Below are positions 32,777-35,502 of a stretch of DNA of 35,502 bases, piece by piece. The notes beneath the pieces were generated by a model, which was given only the letters and a program-made list of their open reading frames with translations, was not told the origin of the DNA and searched no databases. The number at the start of each line of letters is the position of its first letter. Within the stretch, counting starts at the first letter, position 1. The stretch lies in assembly GCA_030603565.1 (NCBI GenBank), contig JAUVXM010000019.1, positions 1 to 35,502 on the forward strand. Reading direction: 5' to 3'. The DNA is from Candidatus Aminicenantota bacterium (GTDB taxonomy: Bacteria; Acidobacteriota; Aminicenantia; Aminicenantales; Aminicenantaceae). The position numbers and the translations under genes were made by a program.

Positions 32777-34123
32777 ATGAAAAACACAATTTTAAAATAC
32801 CTCTCTAATTTAGAATACACTCAAATTGCCTATAAAGAACTGAGTACCATTAGACAAAAATTTCTATCCAACCATATTTCATTTTATATTCCTAAGTGGA
32901 ATTACCTTGGAAAAAGAAATATAGAACTTATCTCTAATGATTACGGCCTGCTTTTATTCGGCAATATAGAAAAATCAACTGTACTCTACAATAATAATGA
33001 AGAGCACATTTCTTTGGATATTTTTTCGCTGCTTAACAAAATTGAAATGTCAATTTCTGAATTTAATAACAATTTTCCGGTTTTTTATTCTGGAATTTTA
33101 TCTTATGAATCAGCAAATTTTTTGGAGAAAATCCCTTCTGCAAAAAAATTTTATAACCTTCCGGATTACTATTTGCTTTTTCCCGGAAACACTTTATTGA
33201 TAAATCACAGTAAAAAGAAAATTCATGAATACAAACTAAAAGACAGCAACTCTCCATTTCATCAACCTGCTAGAAAAAGCATTAGTAATGATGAAAACAA
33301 TATGGTTATAAATGAAGATAAATCCGATTATTCAAAGAAAATCAACAGGATTAGAGATTTGATTTTCTCCGGTGAGGTTTATCAAATTAATTACACAATA
33401 CGGTTTTCTAAGGCAATAATGCAGGATGGATATGAGTTTTTTAAACACTTATATGAAATAAATCCCGCCCCCTTTTCTTTTTATGCCGGTTTGCCCCATT
33501 GTAAAATAATTTCTAGCTCCCCGGAAAGATTTGTTCAAATAGATAAAAACAAGGTTTTAACCCAACCTATAAAGGGCACTATAAAAAGGACTGGAAATGA
33601 TAGAGTTAATAAAAAACTAATGGCTGAACTTCATTCTTCTGAAAAAGATGCTGCCGAACTAAGCATGATTGTAGATCTTTTAAGAAATGATATTTCCAAA
33701 GTTTGTAAAGCGGGAAGTGTAAAAGTAGAAAAGCATAGAGAACTGGCAGCTTTTTCTAATGTCTATCACCTTATTTCCACAATCAGCGGTGATTTAAGAA
33801 AAAACACAACTTATGTGGACTTGCTTAAAGCGGTATTTCCCGGAGGCTCCATTACCGGATGCCCCAAAATTGCCGCTATGAAGTATATCGCGGATTTGGA
33901 AATGCATGAACGTTCATTTTACACCGGCAGTTTTTTCCTCCGTTTCCCTTTTGAAAATTCTATGGATTCCAACATTTTAATTAGAACCGCCATTAAAAAA
34001 GATAATCAAATACACTTTCAAGCGGGGGGAGGTATAGTTATAGATTCTGGGCCGGAATTGGAATACAATGAATGCCTTGCCAAAACCTCTTCATTTTTAA
34101 AAGTGATGGATAAATTAACCTGA
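32777..34123 (+). CDS. pabB: Aminodeoxychorismate synthase component I
   Basis: 448 residues, close to the usual 450. It converts chorismate plus ammonia to 4-amino-4-deoxychorismate. Chorismate-binding domain motifs: FSGEVYQINYTIRF, SSSPERFVQI, QPIKGTIKR, ELSMIVDLLRND, FPGGSITGCPKIAAM and QAGGGIV. Lys266 in PIKGT is the active-site lysine that marks PabB; anthranilate synthase has Ala there. The stop TGA (34121-34123) lies inside the first bases of the repeat element at 34119-34371, so the last residue and the stop come from the insertion and the native C terminus may have been slightly longer. Confidence 0.9.
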   Translation: MKNTILKYLSNLEYTQIAYKELSTIRQKFLSNHISFYIPKWNYLGKRNIELISNDYGLLLFGNIEKSTVLYNNNEEHISLDIFSLLNKIEMSISEFNNNFPVFYSGILSYESANFLEKIPSAKKFYNLPDYYLLFPGNTLLINHSKKKIHEYKLKDSNSPFHQPARKSISNDENNMVINEDKSDYSKKINRIRDLIFSGEVYQINYTIRFSKAIMQDGYEFFKHLYEINPAPFSFYAGLPHCKIISSSPERFVQIDKNKVLTQPIKGTIKRTGNDRVNKKLMAELHSSEKDAAELSMIVDLLRNDISKVCKAGSVKVEKHRELAAFSNVYHLISTISGDLRKNTTYVDLLKAVFPGGSITGCPKIAAMKYIADLEMHERSFYTGSFFLRFPFENSMDSNILIRTAIKKDNQIHFQAGGGIVIDSGPELEYNECLAKTSSFLKVMDKLT

Positions 34124-34371
34124 ATTATTCACGAGTCAAGGTTGCTGTAGATGCGAGGCGCAGGGGATGAAGCTGTGGTCCCTCACCGCGAATCCGCTGT
34201 AACAAAGCAGATGCGGCAAGATCGGCTCGCTCGTAGAGTAAAAAATATCGATTATAAATAGAGATTGCATTGTGAACAAAATGGTCAATTGTAATGCCTG
34301 AGGAATCAATGTAAAATATTGATTTAAAAAGAGGTTTCATATATATCGACATTTTTTATGAATAGTTCAGG
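34119..34371 (+). mobile_element. 253-bp MITE-like element between pabB and pabC (copy A)
   Basis: Ends CCTGAATTATTCAC and GAATAGTTCAGG, flanked on both sides by TTAA (34115-34118 and 34372-34375), which looks like a target duplication. The first 130 bases and last 25 match copy B (16690-16941, reversed); the AT-rich interior differs. Inner arms around ATATCGAT and ATCGACAT repeat the second inverted repeat of copy B. It encodes no plausible transposase. Confidence 0.8.
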
Positions 34372-34376
34372 TTAAT

Positions 34377-35183
34377 ATGAGCAGTAATAACTTTGAAATA
34401 ATTTCAATCAACACTTTATTAGAGGACGATTTAGTTCTCCTCAGCACCGGGCAGGGATTTTTAGAAACACTAAAATACGGGCGAAATACTCTATGGTTTA
34501 AAGAACTCCATTACAGCCGTTTACAAAATTCCGCTAAGCTATTTAATATTGACATTTGTCCCGCACAGCTTAACAATGCTGTTAAGGAAAAAATAAACCT
34601 AAACGGTAAAAACAATTCCTATAGAATACGTATTATTTTACTTTTTTCTTTTATTGAAAAGCACAAAAATACGGGAAAAATCATTATCCAACTTTTGCCT
34701 TTTAAGGTTAAAACAGGTCATAATAAAGATTATTCCCTTACTTTACAAATATCTCCTTCTCAAAATAATCCCCTGGCAAAATATAAATCCATTAATTTTG
34801 GACCGGCGTTTTTTAAGAAACAGGAAGCAGTAAATTCCGGATTTAATGATGTTCTGTTTTATAATACAAAAAATGAGCTTTTAGAGACTTCAACATCAAA
34901 TATTTTTGGGATGCAGGGCGGAAAATTATATACCCCTCCCCTGTCCGATCTCATTCTGCCCGGTACAATCCGGCAATTACTAATTGAGAATATGAATGTT
35001 ATGGAAAAGGAAATCCCTGTTTCGGAGATTGAAAGTTTTGATTATTTATTCCTGACCAATTCTATAGCAGAAATTCAACCGGTAAAAAAAATTGATGATA
35101 TTCAATTCAAAATTGAGGAAAACGGATTTTCTGAAATTATGTTGGGCTGGGAACGGATAAAGAATAAATATTTAGGTAAATAA
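34377..35183 (+). CDS. pabC: Aminodeoxychorismate lyase (class IV PLP enzyme)
   Basis: 268 residues, normal for the family. It removes pyruvate from 4-amino-4-deoxychorismate to give p-aminobenzoate, completing the pabABC set for folate synthesis. Fold-type IV features: LLSTGQGFLETLKYG near the N terminus, YKSINF (Lys137 is the likely PLP lysine), NDVLFYNTKNELLETSTSNIF and PGTIRQLL. The class also contains branched-chain and D-amino acid aminotransferases, so the call leans on the neighbours. The ATG follows the end of the repeat element by 5 bases, and the only ribosome-like bases (CAGG) are the element's own end. Confidence 0.82.
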   Translation: MSSNNFEIISINTLLEDDLVLLSTGQGFLETLKYGRNTLWFKELHYSRLQNSAKLFNIDICPAQLNNAVKEKINLNGKNNSYRIRIILLFSFIEKHKNTGKIIIQLLPFKVKTGHNKDYSLTLQISPSQNNPLAKYKSINFGPAFFKKQEAVNSGFNDVLFYNTKNELLETSTSNIFGMQGGKLYTPPLSDLILPGTIRQLLIENMNVMEKEIPVSEIESFDYLFLTNSIAEIQPVKKIDDIQFKIEENGFSEIMLGWERIKNKYLGK

Positions 35184-35271
35184 ACTTTTCTTCTGCACTT
35201 CGTACAGGGTTATTGACTTCTACCCTTTTCTTTTTTGCCAATCTCCAGTCTTTTTAATAATATAAAAACAA

Positions 35272-35502
35272 GTGAACATCAAAAGAAAATTTTTCAGTTT
35301 AAATGTTTTCTGCACACTTATATTAATTGTTTTTGCTCAGTTTTTGGTTTTAATTTTTCTAAATTCCCAGGTCAATTATCAAGCAGGAGACCATGTGTTC
35401 TCTATTGGAGCTCAGCATAAAAGAGATGAAATCAACGATGAAGCCATTGGTTATAATAGGATAATAGAAAATATTTATCATGAAACCGGAGTTTTCTTTC
35501 AG
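35272..35502 (+). CDS. Membrane-anchored protein of unknown function, 5' part only
   Basis: A frame of 77 codons runs from GTG at 35272 to the right edge without a stop. It starts with basic residues (NIKRKFF) and a strongly hydrophobic segment (VFCTLILIVFAQFLVLIFL) that reads as a signal anchor, followed by a polar region (NYQAGDHVFSIGAQHKRDE). The start lacks a good ribosome site, and no family is recognisable from what is visible. Distance from pabC is 88 bases, so it may be the next gene of the same unit. Confidence 0.5.
   Translation, partial: MNIKRKFFSLNVFCTLILIVFAQFLVLIFLNSQVNYQAGDHVFSIGAQHKRDEINDEAIGYNRIIENIYHETGVFFQ

Noticed and set aside
34125..34352. 75-codon minus-strand frame between pabB and pabC as a gene
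   Set aside because: It lies wholly within the repeat element and has no recognisable function or ribosome site.
1..35502. CRISPR array, rRNA or tRNA genes
   Set aside because: No regularly spaced repeats and no tRNA- or rRNA-like sequences were seen on either strand by eye.

Overview
The window looks like chromosomal DNA from a Gram-negative bacterium of the Acidobacteriota / Candidatus Aminicenantes type. This rests on gene families: four GWxTD-domain proteins, two Oar-like TonB-dependent receptors with an N-terminal carboxypeptidase-regulatory-like domain, two sulfatase-fold/TPR proteins, a 'VWFA-related Acidobacterial' domain protein, and many exported TPR proteins. There is no rRNA or tRNA that I can see. 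The taxonomic call is an inference from content.

Layout. 1-2000: the tail of a DUF2158 (YodC-like) gene, then a tyrosine recombinase carrying an excisionase-like helix-turn-helix at its N terminus, behind a near-perfect sigma70 promoter. 2032-8382: an envelope cluster (GWxTD-TPR, GWxTD lipoprotein, CarboxypepD_reg-TPR, membrane-anchored sulfatase-fold-TPR), ending at a terminator that faces a convergent TonB-dependent receptor (8479-11511). 11900-16703: a TPR fragment, an exported CBM9/DOMON-like protein, a FadL-type porin, an exported protein of unknown function and another GWxTD-TPR protein. 16690-17384: a 252-bp repeat element and a beta-barrel gene remnant. 17491-20452: the VWFA-related protein, convergent with an exported kinase-like protein of the FAM20/HipA/PI3K type. 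20553-29044: a second envelope cluster with the same four families (CarboxypepD_reg-TPR, GWxTD-TPR, TonB-dependent receptor, sulfatase-fold-TPR). 29228-31953: a Tat-exported aldo/keto reductase with ferredoxin-type clusters, a divergent XRE-HTH/PTS-EIIA fusion regulator, and a small CxxC/HxxC protein. 32211-35183: a pabA-pabB-pabC operon for p-aminobenzoate (folate) synthesis, followed by a partial membrane-anchored gene at the right edge.

How the genes may work together. The two envelope clusters share four protein families. The two receptor genes also share upstream DNA: each has a sigma54-type (-24/-12) promoter, with two near-palindromic TCCAATwtATTGGA-like sites about 72 and 89-91 bp upstream of its GG dinucleotide. 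This suggests that one enhancer-binding protein controls both receptors. I read the four families together as a candidate undescribed envelope transport/modification module. Its substrate is unknown.

A second theme is a family of roughly 250-bp MITE-like elements with CCTG...CAGG ends, flanked by TTAA or close variants. There are two full-length copies (16690-16941 and 34119-34371), a 46-bp minimal copy (6061-6106) and a rearranged remnant (31959-32107). Their ends have become parts of host genes: one provides the likely start codon of a GWxTD gene, and another provides the stop codon of pabB and probably ribosome-binding bases for pabC.
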